From NCBI GenBank assembly GCA_017311185.1, contig JAESUZ010000347.1, positions 550,853 through 614,852 on the forward strand: a stretch of 64,000 bases of DNA, written 5' to 3'. The stretch is from Proteles cristata cristata. Taxonomy: Eukaryota > Chordata > Mammalia > Carnivora > Hyaenidae. The notes below the pieces were generated by a model that searched no databases, was not told the DNA's origin, and saw only the letters and a program-made list of their open reading frames with translations. Positions 10,521 through 22,389 of the stretch are shown piece by piece. A program made the translations under genes and the position numbers. Within the stretch, counting starts at the first letter, position 1; each line of letters begins with the position of its first letter.

Positions 10521-13500
10521 GCGTTTCAACCCGGGGCCCTCAGGTCCTTGGGAAGGACGCTCCCGAGTTTAGGAGACCCACGTTCACCACGTCAGCCCCT
10601 CGGGGCAGATGCTCCGGGAAGCGGCGGTCGGGGCCTGTTGCGGGTGTGGCCGGAGCCGAAGCGGAGTCTGCGGGCGGCCTTGAGCGTCGGCAGGGCAGGC
10701 AGGGGTTCGGCTGGGCTAGTGCAGAGCCTCCCCTCAGTGCCGAGGCCTCCACGGTTGTGCACGTCTGCCCACCTCCCCTTGGGGTCTTGTTGCACAAGTG
10801 CGTGACTTCCAGGACCGTGTTCTTGTGACGTTAGACCGCTGCCTTTCACACTAGTCTGTAGTGAGCACCCGGCAGAGTCCACGCACCTGTTGGCGTGAGT
10901 GACCCTGAGGTTCCCTGTCCGGTCTTTGCACTGAGGCTCAGGCTCCCCAGACGCCCAGGCGCCACACCCAGGGGGAACGGGAGTTTGGGTTTTATCCCTG
11001 TGATGCCCGCTCATGGCGACAGGGGCTCTCGCTCCCTTTCAGCTCCCGATTCTCCTGAAGGGAACGTCAGACGACGATGTCCCGTGTCCGGGCTACTTGT
11101 TTGAGGAGATCGCCAGTATCCTTCCTTGTCACCCACATGCAGGGGCCTGTCCTGAGGAGCTCCCCTGGCTCCTCTACGTAGGGACCAAGTGTGGGTGGGT
11201 CCAAAGCCACAGGGCGCAGGAGGCCCCAAGAGCCCTGAGCTCCTGACACCAGGGCCTGGGGTGGGTGTTTGCGGGGAAGACGCGGGAGAAGTCCGCTGGC
11301 AGGAAGGCCTGGTTCTCTCCCCGGTCAGCGTGGCCTCGAGTGACCTGGGGTCAGCTCGCTCCTTCCCTAACCCAAGCGCCTACCAGAGATCTCGCACGAG
11401 TCCCTGGGCAGCAGCCAGTGCCTCCTGGAGTACCTTCTGAACCGTCTGCACAGCGGCTCTGGCCGAGTGAAGCTCAAGGTGAGTCCCTGAGTGGCCCCTG
11501 CAGACTCTCCGCTGGGGGGCGGGTCAGGGCCCGAGCTCCTGCCAGTGGGCGACAAAGCACGAGGAGAGGGTCGCCGCGGGATGCATGCAGGCTGCCCTCT
11601 GGGCCTGTGCTGCCCCGTGCAACTGTGCCCCAGGTGCTGAAGATCCTGCTCCACCTGTGTGGTCACGGCTCCTCGTCGTCCCTGCTCATCCTCAAACGCA
11701 ACCCTGCCTTCATCCAGGAAGCCGCAGGTATGTGCGCAGAGGGGAGGGCGGCCAAGGCAGGTTGTAGCCACAGTCCCTTAGTGACAGCCACCGCCGGGCA
11801 GAGACGCCCCACCCACCCGCGGGACCCCAGCAACTGCCTTCACTCTGTCACGTGCTTTCCCTTCTGTCGTGGCGCCGCGCCCTCAATATAGTGGCTTACT
11901 TCCATCCGTGTGCCCTGCCACGCCTTGGCAGCCCAGGCCTGTCCTGCCTGTTCTAGTACCTGGCGCAGCAGAGGGGCTCTGTCTGCTCCCCAGCACTGCT
12001 TCCCAGGGCCAGAGCCGGGCCGCTAAGCTTCTGCTTCAGAAAACCTGCGGGAGCCCCAGGAGAGGGGCTCTGGCTGCCGGCTCTAGGTCTAGCACAGGTG
12101 GGTCTGAGGTGGAGTTCCTTTTCTCACCCCCCGCCCCCCCCCCCCGGTCTGGCACTGTCCGTGTCTTTGTCCCTCACTGGGACCTGGGGGACGTGACCTG
12201 AGACCTCCCCCCCAAGTAAGGCAGGAGGCCTGGCCGCAGTCAGTCTCAGGGGTGCAGCGTCCACAGCCCCCACCACACACCCTGAGTGACCGGAAGGGCT
12301 CGGTCTTCAGGCCAGAACCACGCCTGCCAACCTGTCCCCAAGAGGGCAGCGCCGGGGAGGGGGACCCAGATGCTCTCGGCCACCATGGTGCCCCTAGGGG
12401 ATCCTGAGCACTTCCATCCTACCTGCCAGGTGCGGACATACCCCACACCCCAAAACCACTGCTGTCGCTTGGCCGAAGGCAGGGCTGAGTAGGGGCAGGG
12501 CACTGCGAGCCCTCACCCCCGTCCTCCACCCCGGGAGGCAGCTGAGGCAGCCCCGGGCGCGGCAGACAGCGCGTCTCGTTGGGACCAGAGTTCCTGCTGC
12601 CGCGGGGCCCGTCCCAGTCCGTCGTGCTGCGAGCGCCCGCCCTGGGGACTTGCCGCAGGCTGCCAGGGAGGTGGGCAGCGAGCAGAGCTGGTTGTGGGGC
12701 GGCACAGCCCGCAGACCGGGTCCTCGGGCATCCCACCCCCGTGGTTCCCTTTGTGGATCCACTCCTGGGTGCAGGGGCCGATGTGTGCCCACCCTGGGCC
12801 ACCTGCTGGGGCGGAAAATGAGATGCATTTGTGACAGGACACAGGTAAGGGGGGGTGTCACTTGATTCCTTCTGGGAAAATCCCATTCGTCACAGCTGAA
12901 GCGCTTACGTAGAGAGAGGTCGTATCATCAGGGTCCTGGGAGCCTCTGCGGGGCTTCGATTGGATGAGATCTGCTTGCAGGGCGCACGGGCGCTGAGTGG
13001 AGAGTGGGTTGAGGGGGTGAGGGGAGGCAGCCAGTGCAGGAACCCTGGTGAGAGGCGGCAGTGGGGTCGGGGAGCGGGGCACCCTCGTTCTGCCCCGTGG
13101 GCAGGAGCGACGGGGTGGCTGGGGGCTGGGGGGGTCGGTGGTGTATCTCTGAGTGGCAGTGTGGGGCAGTGGGTCCTGGATGAGGGGCATCTGGGGGCTC
13201 CCCAGGCTTGGGGGCACAGAGGCTGGGGGCCACCTTAGGGACTTTGACCTGGAAGGGCTGTTGCACGGGCACTTGATCAGACCTGTGTTTCAGAAAGTTA
13301 CCCCTGAGCCTCGGGGTGCCGGCGTCATCTGCCAGGGGTCCATGGGGGGCCCGTGACCAGGGCCGGGGGAGCCTCAAAGCTGCCGCTCACCTGTGCGCGT
13401 GCCTCCATCCTGCAGTTTTCTCGGGGCCCCCGGACCCTCTCCACGGAAACAGCTTGTACCAGAAGGTGCGGGCGGCCGCCCAGGTGAGTCCAGGGCTCGG

Positions 13501-16500
13501 GTCATCCTGGGACAGCCATGATGGACACTGCTTTACCCACCCCCTGGGGGCCTGGCTCCGCCCCTGCTGTGGGAACAGGGGGATGGGGTGGGGCGGAACA
13601 GAGCCGACCTCAGCGCGCTGAGCGCCCTCTGCCTCCTCCTCTAGGACCTGGGGAGTGCCTTGTTCTCGGACAGCCTGTCCCCCCTGCCTCCCTCCCAGCC
13701 TCCCAGGGCCCTGCCTCCAGCAGGTAGGTGACCACCCGTCCCTGTCGCTGGGTTTTCACTCTGGGCCGGGTTCGGGGTCCCCGCCCCCTCCCCCCCGCCC
13801 CCCTGCCATCCCCCGTGCACAGGGCTGAGCGTGAGTGTCTACAGTGGTGCTGATGTGGGTTCTACCCGCAGGCATGGGCTCCGAGTCCAGGCCCCAGGGT
13901 GCCCTCCAGGGCTTCGGCTACAGCAAGGAACGGGGCCCTACAGGTGAGTGCAGCAGGGGTGCGGGGGTGTGGGGTGAAGGGTCTGGCAGACCTGGCCTGG
14001 GAGGCATGGAGGGTGGTGTGGCTGGGGCTGGTGTGCCCTGCCCCCGCGGTCTTCCCTGCCTGCGCCTGTGAGAGAATGAGGCAGGGCCTGTCTGTGTAAT
14101 TAACAGGCGAGAAGCCAGGCAGGGCTGGTTCTGTACATGCACCCAGGCCCTGGGTCCTCAGAGGGCCGAGGGCCGAGGGCCGAGGGCGGTGGTCATGGGG
14201 GCGGTGCCGGTCGTGAGTGGACACAGCCTGCCTGGGTGCTGCCTGTTCTGGGCACGGTGCTCAGCACCAGGCTCCATCGGGCCTGCGAATACACTGAAGC
14301 AGCATTCACTGGGGAAGCTTCTGGAAGGAGCCAGGTGCTCTGTGTAGCCTCTGCTCTGCAGTACAGCTGGTGTGCTGGCCTCTCGAACTCCTCCGGGGGG
14401 GCAGGACTGGAGGCAGCTGGCACCCTCCCCCTCTCCTTCTGTCTCTGGCACAGGCTCTGCGGGCGAAGCCTTCCTCTCCACCATCCAGAAGGCTGCAGAG
14501 GTGGTGGCCAGCGCTGTGCGCCCTGGGCCCGGGAGCCCCGGCACCCGGAGGCCCCTCCCGCGAGGTGACGCCTACCAGCCTGCTGTGACGCCCGCAGCTG
14601 CCCGTGGTGGCCCCGTGGCTCTCCCGGGCACCCGAGGAAGTGGTGAGACTCCCCGGGGCGTCTGGGTGAGCAGGCCCCCCCCCCGCCCCATAGTCTGCAG
14701 GAGCGAGGAGGGGAAAGGCAGTGTCCTGTCCGGGGAGGGGCCCCGCCCAGCCTTGCCCAGCCTTGCCCAGCCTTGCCCAGCCTTGCCCTGACACCTTGCA
14801 CGCTTGCCGTGGCCTCTGTGGTGGCTGTCTCGCTGCACGCAGATCACGTGGCATCTAGAGGCTGTTTTGCCAGCTTCCTGCTCCAGGGAGGAACTGGGGT
14901 GTCACAGCGCTAAGGGAGCGGGGCTCCCAGGTCCCATCTCCTCAGGTGCAGGCCGGGGACGTGAGCTGGGCCGTAGCTCAGCTTTGGCCGGTCCAGCCAG
15001 GGCGGCAGCGGGGCCGGGGCCAGGAGCAGCCTCCACGACGCACGCATTCTAGTGGGGGGACAGAGCGGGGGGTACGACGGCCCCACAGGCCGACCCCAGA
15101 GCCAGGCGTGTGGGGGACAGGACGGCAGGTGTCCCGGCGAGCTGCACGCCCGCCTCTAAGAGCAGCACGTCCTGGGAGTTTTCCTGGCCTGAAGGAAGAC
15201 GGTCAGGGTCTGTGTGACGCAGGCTCGGGCCCTGCCCCTTCTGCTGTGGGCTGGCAGTCCCCGTCCTGACCGTTCGGTGTGAGGGGTGTCCTGCTCTGTC
15301 CCCTGTCTCCTCGTGCCTGGTGTTTCTTGCTCCAGATACCCTGGGGAGGGGTGTAGGGGGAGGGTCAGAGCCCCCTCCCCTCCCCGATCTCACCCTCGGT
15401 CCTGTTTGTCACAGTCATGAGACCCCAGCCCGGGCAGGCGGGAGGGGGCTGGGACGAGCCAGACAGCGGCTCCAGCTCCCAGAATTCGTCCCGGGAGAGC
15501 GGTGACCCAGGCAAGGTCTCCAACTCAGGCAGTCGGTCAGGCAGTGACAGCCCCTCAGCGGCCAGCCAGGCACCCAGCGACCTGGCAGAGCGGTGAGTGG
15601 GTGCCGTGGGGCACCCTCCCTGGTCCTCTTTGGGGTCCCACCCTAGGTTGGGGCCTGACCTGGAGGAGTCTCTCTCTGCCCTGACTGCCGTGCTCCCAAC
15701 AGGGTTGAGGCCATGACCCTGAGTGACTGCCAGCAGGAGCAGAGTCTGGTCCAGACGGTGACGCGGGGGCCACGCCCCTTTCTGAGCAGAGAGGAGGCAC
15801 AGTGCTTCATCAAAGAGTGAGTCCCCCCGCTCCTCACTCCCAGCCCCCGGCCCCCCCCCGCCCCACCTCCTGCTCGTCCCTTCCTGCAGGTGCGGGCTGC
15901 TCAACTGTGAGGCGGTCCTGGAGCTGCTGATGCACCACCTGGACGGGACTGGCGAGTGCGTGCAGATGGTGAGGCCGGGGCTGGGGGCGCGGCGAGGGGA
16001 GTGGACGGGGCTGGCCAGCAACCTCCTCGCCCCGGGCCTGCCCTAGGAAATGGGGGGAGTGGGCCCACCCCTGGGGTCCCTGCCTTGGGGCCGTAGTCGG
16101 GCCACGAGGAGGAAGCGAGCTGTGAGATGGGCCTCCCTGGGGCGTGGGACCGCGCTGACCTTCCGTCTGCCCAGCAGAGGGCGCTGGGCGCCATCGCCTC
16201 CCTGGGCCACACCGACCTGCTCTCCCAGGAACACATCCTGCTCCTCACCCGGCCACGGCTGCAGGAGCTCAGCGCGGGCAGCCCTGGACCTGTGACCAAC
16301 AAGGCCACCAAGGTGGGTAGCATGGGGACCCAGAGGAGACTTGCACACCTGTCCCGCTAGCCTTTCCCAGATGCGCCCCCACCCGGGACAGGCTGTGCCC
16401 TTAGAACAGCAGCCGAGGTCCTCGGCTTGTGGCCTCTTCCGGCTCCTGGGACCTCCCCGCTCGCCTGCCCTGCTGCTCTCAGCTCTGCCCTGCACGAGCT

Positions 16501-17745
16501 CCCCCTCCCGCCTGGCTCGGCACCCGTGTGGCCTCCTGCGAGAAGCCCTCCTTGGTTGCTCAGGTCCATTTATTCTTTTGTTTGCCAGCCGGAGTCCCAG
16601 TTCACGAGTCCGTGCTGGGCTCTTGGAGAGCAGAAGCGTTTTCTTTCACGCGAGCCCCTTTCCACGGAAAGCTGGAACTGTGTGAGGGCCGCCTGGCTCC
16701 CTTACTGGGGAGCCTCCGGGCAGCCCCCCTCCAGGCCGGCACCCCCTCAGCCAGGCCCCGGTACTTCCACCTGCCCACTGGCATCCCCAGCTTCTGCGCT
16801 CCTCTGTGACCACTGAGAATCCAGATCCTGGGTGGCTTGTTTTTAAACTCTGCTTTGTCAAAGAATCGGTGACCTCGCCACAGCGAGGCACCGCGGTGTC
16901 TCTGAGGGCGTGAAGGCCGGGGGAGGCCATGTGCGCAGACTTGGGAAGGATCGGAGGGTTTAAGGCATGTTTGTTTCCTCCGCATGTGTGTCAGGCGCTG
17001 CCGTGGCGCCCCGCAAGGGACCCCTCTCCCTGAGCTGGGCGGTCACACAGCCAGGTTCGCGGCCGGGGAACACATAGGAGCGGGTTCGCGTGTTTGGGTG
17101 CATGCGGGGTGGCTGGTGGGGTGACCGGAAGAGGAGGGTGAGCCACCTGCGCCTGGGGGGCTGTGTCTTCTGTGCTCCCCGGGGTGCCCAGGACCCTCAC
17201 CCGGCCCCCTCCGCTTCCTCGTCCAGATCCTGAGGCACTTTGAAGCCTCCTGCCGACAGCGGCCCCCCGCCGCCTGGAGGCCGCCAATCGAGTCGGGCCC
17301 TATGGCCGCCCGCGGGGGCCCCGCCGACCTGCTGACCGACGCCGTGCCTTTCTCCGGGAGCCATGCTTTTCTACAGCCGCTGAGTTCCGCCCTCTTTCCG
17401 GCCCAGGGCCCTGCGCACCCCCTTCCCCCAGACGGCTCCCCCCTCTCAGTCCCTACGGAGGCTGAGGCTGGACTGGCGGGCTCCAGAGTAGAGGGGGCCA
17501 GATCTGAGTGGAGCCCGCGGGGCACGGGCTCCCCAGAGGGAGCACCGGAGCTTTGCCCAGGGCCCAGTGGCGGCTGCAGGTCCCTGTTTGCTGGCATGGA
17601 GCTGGTGGCCTGTCCCCGCCTGCTGGGGGCCGGTCCCGCCACGGAAGAGGCCCCCCAGGCTCCCTGGACGTCGTCACAGAGGACGGCAGCAGCAGGAGCG
17701 CCTCCCGGCTCAGAACCTTCTGCTTTCCCATTCCTAAACTCGTGA
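10039..17745 (+). CDS. TEPSIN: TEPSIN, AP-4 complex accessory protein
   Basis: Tepsin (ENTHD2) is an accessory protein of the AP-4 coat on trans-Golgi vesicles. Coding exons: 10039-10086, 11043-11115, 11387-11478, 11634-11727, 13416-13483, 13645-13723, 13872-13943, 14454-14642, 15415-15592, 15703-15816, 15890-15968, 16178 (or 16175)-16312 and 17227-17745; all join in phase to about 579-580 residues. The N-terminus (residues 1 to about 130; LRDRLSFLHR, GYLFEEIA, QCLLEYLLNRL, VLKILLHLCGHG) is the ENTH domain. A Ser/Gly-rich linker (exons 6-9) follows. Exons 10-13 (SREEAQCFIKECGLLNCEAVLELL ... ILRHFEA) form the VHS/ENTH-like second domain. In the tail, GMELVACPRL (17593-17622) is the AP-4 beta-ear motif and SAFPFLN (17719-17739) the epsilon-ear motif, with Pro where human has Ala. 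Intron 2 has U12-type signals. Exon 12 has a NAGNAG acceptor overlapping a CTCF motif. Introns 5-9 are short and GC-rich. Confidence 0.95.
11116..11386 (+). other. TEPSIN: U12-type (minor spliceosome) intron in TEPSIN
   Basis: The donor reads GTATCCTTCC, matching the U12 5' splice site (RTATCCTTT) at its invariant core. A branch-site-like TTCCCTAAC ends about 15 bases before the acceptor, and no long polypyrimidine tract lies between. The cut is fixed by phase: GCC A | AG ATC restores the Lys-Ile-Ser-His-Glu of the ENTH domain. Confidence 0.85.
14161..14188. repeat. Short GAGGGCC tandem repeat
   Basis: About four copies of a 7-bp GAGGGCC unit in TEPSIN intron 7. Confidence 0.8.
14746..14788. 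repeat. 10-bp tandem repeat (ccttgcccag)
   Basis: Four near-perfect head-to-tail copies of ccttgcccag in TEPSIN intron 8, starting about 105 bp after the exon 8 donor. Confidence 0.9.
16171..16185 (+). promoter_or_regulatory. CTCF-like motif over TEPSIN exon 12 acceptor
   Basis: CCAGCAGAGGGCGCT fits the CTCF core CCASYAGRKGGCRSY at every position. It spans the tandem acceptor CAGCAG and the first codons of exon 12, so splicing and coding constraints also shape it. Confidence 0.5.
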
Positions 17746-18945
17746 CCTTGCCAGCCTGGGCCATGCGGGGAGTCACCGTGGCCCCGGCCTATAAATCCCA
17801 GGACGCCGGGACTCTGTGCTGTCCCTTTTGCCCGCAGCCCCCATGTCCCACTGAAGAGTGTTTCCTCTTGGGTGGCTGTGGCCGGTCCTGCTCTCCCTCC
17901 AGCTGCTTCCCCTCACTCGCAGGGGACGCAGCGCTGGCAGCTGACCAGAGCGAACACGACCACCGCCAGTCCAGCCCCGGGGGTGCGCCCGGAGTGCACG
18001 AGCCCACAGCGCCGGGAGGCGCCATGCAAAGGGTCCACAGGAGCCAGCTCCCAACCCAAAAGTGGGTTCGCCGTCTTCCTGCTGGATGAGGCAGGCCCCC
18101 CATCGCACACGGGCCCCTCCTGTGGGTGTGGTGGCTGGAGGGGCAGCCCCGAGGCCTTGAGGGAGAGCGGGACCCGCGCCGAGCTGGGCCCATTTCTAGG
18201 CAGAGTTAGGAACTGAGCTGCTCGTTCGGGGTGGTGGCTGGGGTCCCCAGGTCTCCTGCCTTGCAGCCGTCTGGAGGCCCGACCTGCAGACACCGTCAGG
18301 CCCCTCTCCCTACAGCCAGAAGGACTTCAAGGGGGACCAGGGGGCCAGAGGGCACAGCACGGCCTGCGTGGAGGGGACAGGAGCTCCTAACGAGTGGTCG
18401 GGGGCTCCCAGGGTCCTCACAGGCACCGTGCAGAAGGGCCCCTGGCCCCTCTGGGTGGGGTGAGTCAGGAGGAGACCATCCAGGCCATGGCCCTTGCCAC
18501 CCTGAGAGGAGGGCTCGGGCTACCTCAGTTTCCCCCCATGTCTCCCCTACGTGAGGCTCCTCTCTGGACTTGACTTCCTGCAGCAGCAGGCCTGGGAAAC
18601 GCTGACCTCAGGGCCCCGGACACCCGTGCCTGCCTCTCAGAAACAAGGGGTTTTGTGTGGATTTGGAACCATGGCTTGGCTCTTTGTTTTTGGGCTCAGA
18701 GCACTCCCTCTGCAGGGAGAAGCAGCTTCGCAGCCTCATGTCCACGGGGGGTGGGGGTGTGTCGGCGGTCAGGCTGTTTGTGCTGTCAGGTCCCGGTATG
18801 ACCCAGCTCCCTGCGTTGCCTGCCCCCTGCAGACTGGGGGGTGCTGGCCTCCGGGCGAAGGTTCTGGTGCCCTGGGGGTGCCGTGGTGCCGCTCCAGGGA
18901 TGCAGCCCCAGAACTCCCGAATAAACACGGTCGTTCACGCAAGGC
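17746..18945 (+). other. TEPSIN: TEPSIN 3' UTR with poly(A) signal
   Basis: About 1.2 kb of GC-rich non-coding sequence after the TGA at 17743-17745. The first AATAAA on this strand is at about 18920-18925, followed within 30 bases by a TGTTGATGTTTTTTCT element. The end is inferred. Confidence 0.6.
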
Positions 18946-19084
18946 CTCACTGTTGATGTTTTTTCTCTTCTTTGTGTGCATGTCTATTGGTGAAAATAGC
19001 ATTAGTGAGGGGCACTCTTAGAGAACTTGTCTAAAAGTAGGACAGGTGTTATTTCTTCCTTAAATGTTGGAGAGAACTCCCCAG

Positions 19085-19640
19085 TGGAAGTATGTGGTCC
19101 TTTAATTTTCTTAATTGTAAGGTTTTGACTGTAAAGTTTCTCAAGTAGGTACAGGGCTCTTTGGGTTACCTCTTTCTTCAAGTGACTTTCAGGAATTTAT
19201 CTTTCAAGGTATTGGTCCATTTCATGGAAATTGTCAAATACGGCCATGGAGTATCATATGGCATAGTTTTATTATCCCTATTTCTGTAGGATCTGTAATG
19301 ATATTCCACCTTTCATTTCTGATGTTGATAACTTACCCCTTTTTTTTGGTTAGTCTGATTAGAAGTTTGTTAATACTGATTTCTTTCAAAGAACTAAATG
19401 TTCAGGTTTCCTTTTTTCCTACCATTTTATGTTTTGTATTTCCTTGCCGTCTGCTTTTTATTATTCCTACTGTTTTGGCATTATTTTTCTTCTTTTCCTC
19501 GTTTCTTTAAGGTGTAAGCTTAGATTATCGACTTGAGAGCTTTATTTTTCTAACATAAAAATGGCAATGCTCTAAGCTTTCCTCTGGACACTGCTTTGAT
19601 TGCATCCCCTGAATTCTGACAGTTTTGTTTTTATTCAGTC
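19085..19640 (-). repeat. Old L1 fragment (ORF2 region), reverse
   Basis: The plus strand shows the usual reverse complement of L1 ORF2 (tgtaggatctgtaatgatattcc, then a T-rich run, then ctttcaaagaacta). It has many stops in the minus-strand reading, so it is an inactive relic. Confidence 0.7.
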
Positions 19641-20189
19641 CAGAATGTTTTCTTCTTTTGGTCCCAGGAGCAGAGCATGGTAACGCATGTCGATTTCAGG
19701 ATGCCAGACCCAGGGCACCTTCCTAAAGGAAAGCACCAGAAGCATTCACAAAGGAAGCAATGTTCACTGAGAAGCCGCTGGCAGACCTGGAATTCGAGTC
19801 CAGTCAGAACGCACACCCCCTCCCAGGCTGCAGGAAGAAGTGGCCTTGAAGCTGAAAGCACATCCGGCAGCACCACAGCTTTGGCCCCAGGACCAGAGAG
19901 CAGCGCTCAGGAAAGCTGAACCCAAACAACACAGACAGTGGGTGGGCGTGGGGGAGTCAAGACCAGCTCCTCCCAGAGAACTACGGCCCTACCCGGCTTC
20001 CTCGGTTTATAGATCATCCGATACCTTCCTTCCAACCCCACATGTGCCCCCGTTGGAAGGCTCCCCCAGACCATTCTCTTGGCCACAAAACAGTCCACTT
20101 TGGCTGCTGCCAAGATCCTACCATCTACTCCCATTGACCCATCTTGGAATCTCCGGTTCTTTCCACCAGCTTCACTGCCAATCCCTTTG

Positions 20190-20645
20190 GTTCCACATCG
20201 CCACAAAGACCCTAATGACTGAGGCTGGACACAAAAAGTCACATGCCGTTGTGACCTGCAATGATGCCCAAACAAGGGACAGATACAAGATCCACACAAC
20301 ATGGATGCATTTCAAAAACATTCTGCTCCGTGAAAGAAGAAAGACACAAAAGTGCCCGCGTGGTGGAACTGAGCAGAAAGAGGCAGTAAAACTTGGGATC
20401 GGGATGTTTCATGTCTTAATTAGGATGGTGGTTGCCTGGATGTATAAATCCAAAGACACAGAACTGTAATATTATGTACACCACAAAGAAACAGCCATGT
20501 AATGGGACGGAGGTGTCAGCAAATGCTACAGTGGTAATCCTGCAATCTACAAATATCAAGTCAGCACCTTCATGTGCACCTTAAACTTGCACCATGTTAT
20601 GTGTCAATTCAGTTTCAGTAAAGCTGGAGAGAAAAAGTGTTTTAA
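20190..20645 (+). repeat. L1-type 3' UTR relic
   Basis: Contains the familiar ancient L1 3' end pattern: ggatggtggttgcctgg, later acaccttaaacttgcacc-like text, cagtttcagtaaagctgg, then an A-rich end near 20654. Non-coding and diverged; the subfamily was not assigned. Confidence 0.6.
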
Positions 20646-21859
20646 TTATATTTCAAAAAAAAAAAATAGCTCATGGATTGGAAGAACAAGTACTGTTAAA
20701 ATGTCAATATTACCCAAAGGAACCTACATATTCAATACAATCTCTATCAGAATAATACCAGCATTCTTCACAGAGCTAGACCAAACAATCCTAAAACTTG
20801 TATGGAACCAGAAAAGACCCCAAATAGCCAAAGCAATCCTGAAATAGAAAACCAAAGCTGGTGGCATCACAATCCCAGACCTCAAGATGTGTTACCACAC
20901 TGTAAACACCAAGACAGTATGGTACTGGCACAAAAATAGACACTTAGATCAATGGAATAGAATAGAGAACCCAGAAATGAGCCCGAAAATGTATGGCCAA
21001 CTAATCTTTGACAAAGCATAAAAATATCCAGTGGAATAAAGACAGTTTCTTCAGCAAACGGTGCTGGCAAAACTGGACAGCGACATGCAGAAAAATGAAC
21101 CTGGACCACTTTCTTACCCCATACACAAAAATAAAGATGGATGAAAGACCTAAATGTAAGACAGGAACCATCAAAATCCTCGAGGAGAAAGCAGACAAAA
21201 ATCTCTTTGAATTTGGCCACAGCAACTTCTTACTCAACATGTCTCTGGAGGCAAGGGAACAAAAGCAAAAATGAACTATTGGGACCTCATGAAGACAGAA
21301 AGCTGCTGCACAGTGAAGGAAACAATCAGCAACACCAAAAGGCAAGTGACAGAATGGGAGAAAATACTTGCAAATGACATATCATAAAAAGGATTAGTAT
21401 CCAAAATCTGTAAAGAACTTCTCAAACTCAACACCTGAAAAGCAAATAATCCAGTGAAGAAATGGGAGAAAGACATGAATAGACACTTCGCCCATGAAAG
21501 ACCCAAGAAAAGATGTCCAACATCACTCATCATCGGGAAAATAAAAATACTACAATGAGATACCACCTCACACCTGTCAGAATGGCTAACATTAACAACT
21601 CCAGCAACAATACACGTTGGCAAGGAGGCAGAGAAAGTGGATCTCTTTTGCACTGCTGGTGGGAGTGCAAACTGGTGCAGCCACTCTGGAAAAATGTATG
21701 GAGTTCCTCAAAAAATTAAAAATAGAACTACCCTATGACCCAGCAATGGCACTACTAGGTATTTATCCAAGGGATACAGGTGTGCTGTTTCAGAGGGGCA
21801 CATGCTCCCCGGTGTTTATAGCAGCGCTACGGACAATAGCCACAGTATGGAAAGAGACC

Positions 21860-22058
21860 AAATGTATTTTAGGAGAGAGAGAGAGACAGCGTGAGCAGGG
21901 GAGGGTCAGAGAGAGAGGGAGTCACAGGCTGAAACAGGCTCCAGGCTCCGAGCTGGCCGTCAGCACAGAGCCCGACGCGGGGCTCGAACCCGCGAACCGC
22001 GAGATCGTGACCTAAGCGAAAGTCGGACGCTTAACCGACTAAGCCACCCAGGCACCCC
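21860..22058 (-). repeat. Carnivore tRNA-Lys SINE, reverse, inside L1
   Basis: Very close to the feline SINE consensus on the minus strand (B-box-like ggttcgagccccg). It breaks the L1 ORF2 text between the accaaatg and agaagatgtggttt parts, so it is younger than the L1. I could not see a clear target-site duplication. Confidence 0.93.
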
Positions 22059-22389
22059 AAGAAGATGTGGTTTCTATATACAATGGAGTATTACTCCGGA
22101 ATCAAAAAGAATGAAATCTTGCCCTTTGCAACTACATGGATGGAACTAGAGGGTATTATGCTACCTGAAATTAAAGAAAGACCAATATATGACTTCACTC
22201 ATACAAGAAATTTAAGATACAAAACAGATGAACATGAGGGAAGGGAAGCAAAATAATATAAAAACAGGGAAGGGGACAAAACATACGTGGCTCTTAAATA
22301 CAGAGAACAAACAGGGTTGTTGGAGAGGTTGTGGGCTAGATCGGGGAGGGGCATGGAGGAGGACACTTGTGGGGATGAGCACTGGGTGT

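Noticed and set aside
20572..22256. Several 60-130 aa open frames resembling reverse transcriptase or endonuclease text
   Set aside because: They are frame-broken pieces of an old L1 ORF2 interrupted by a SINE; no intact element is present.
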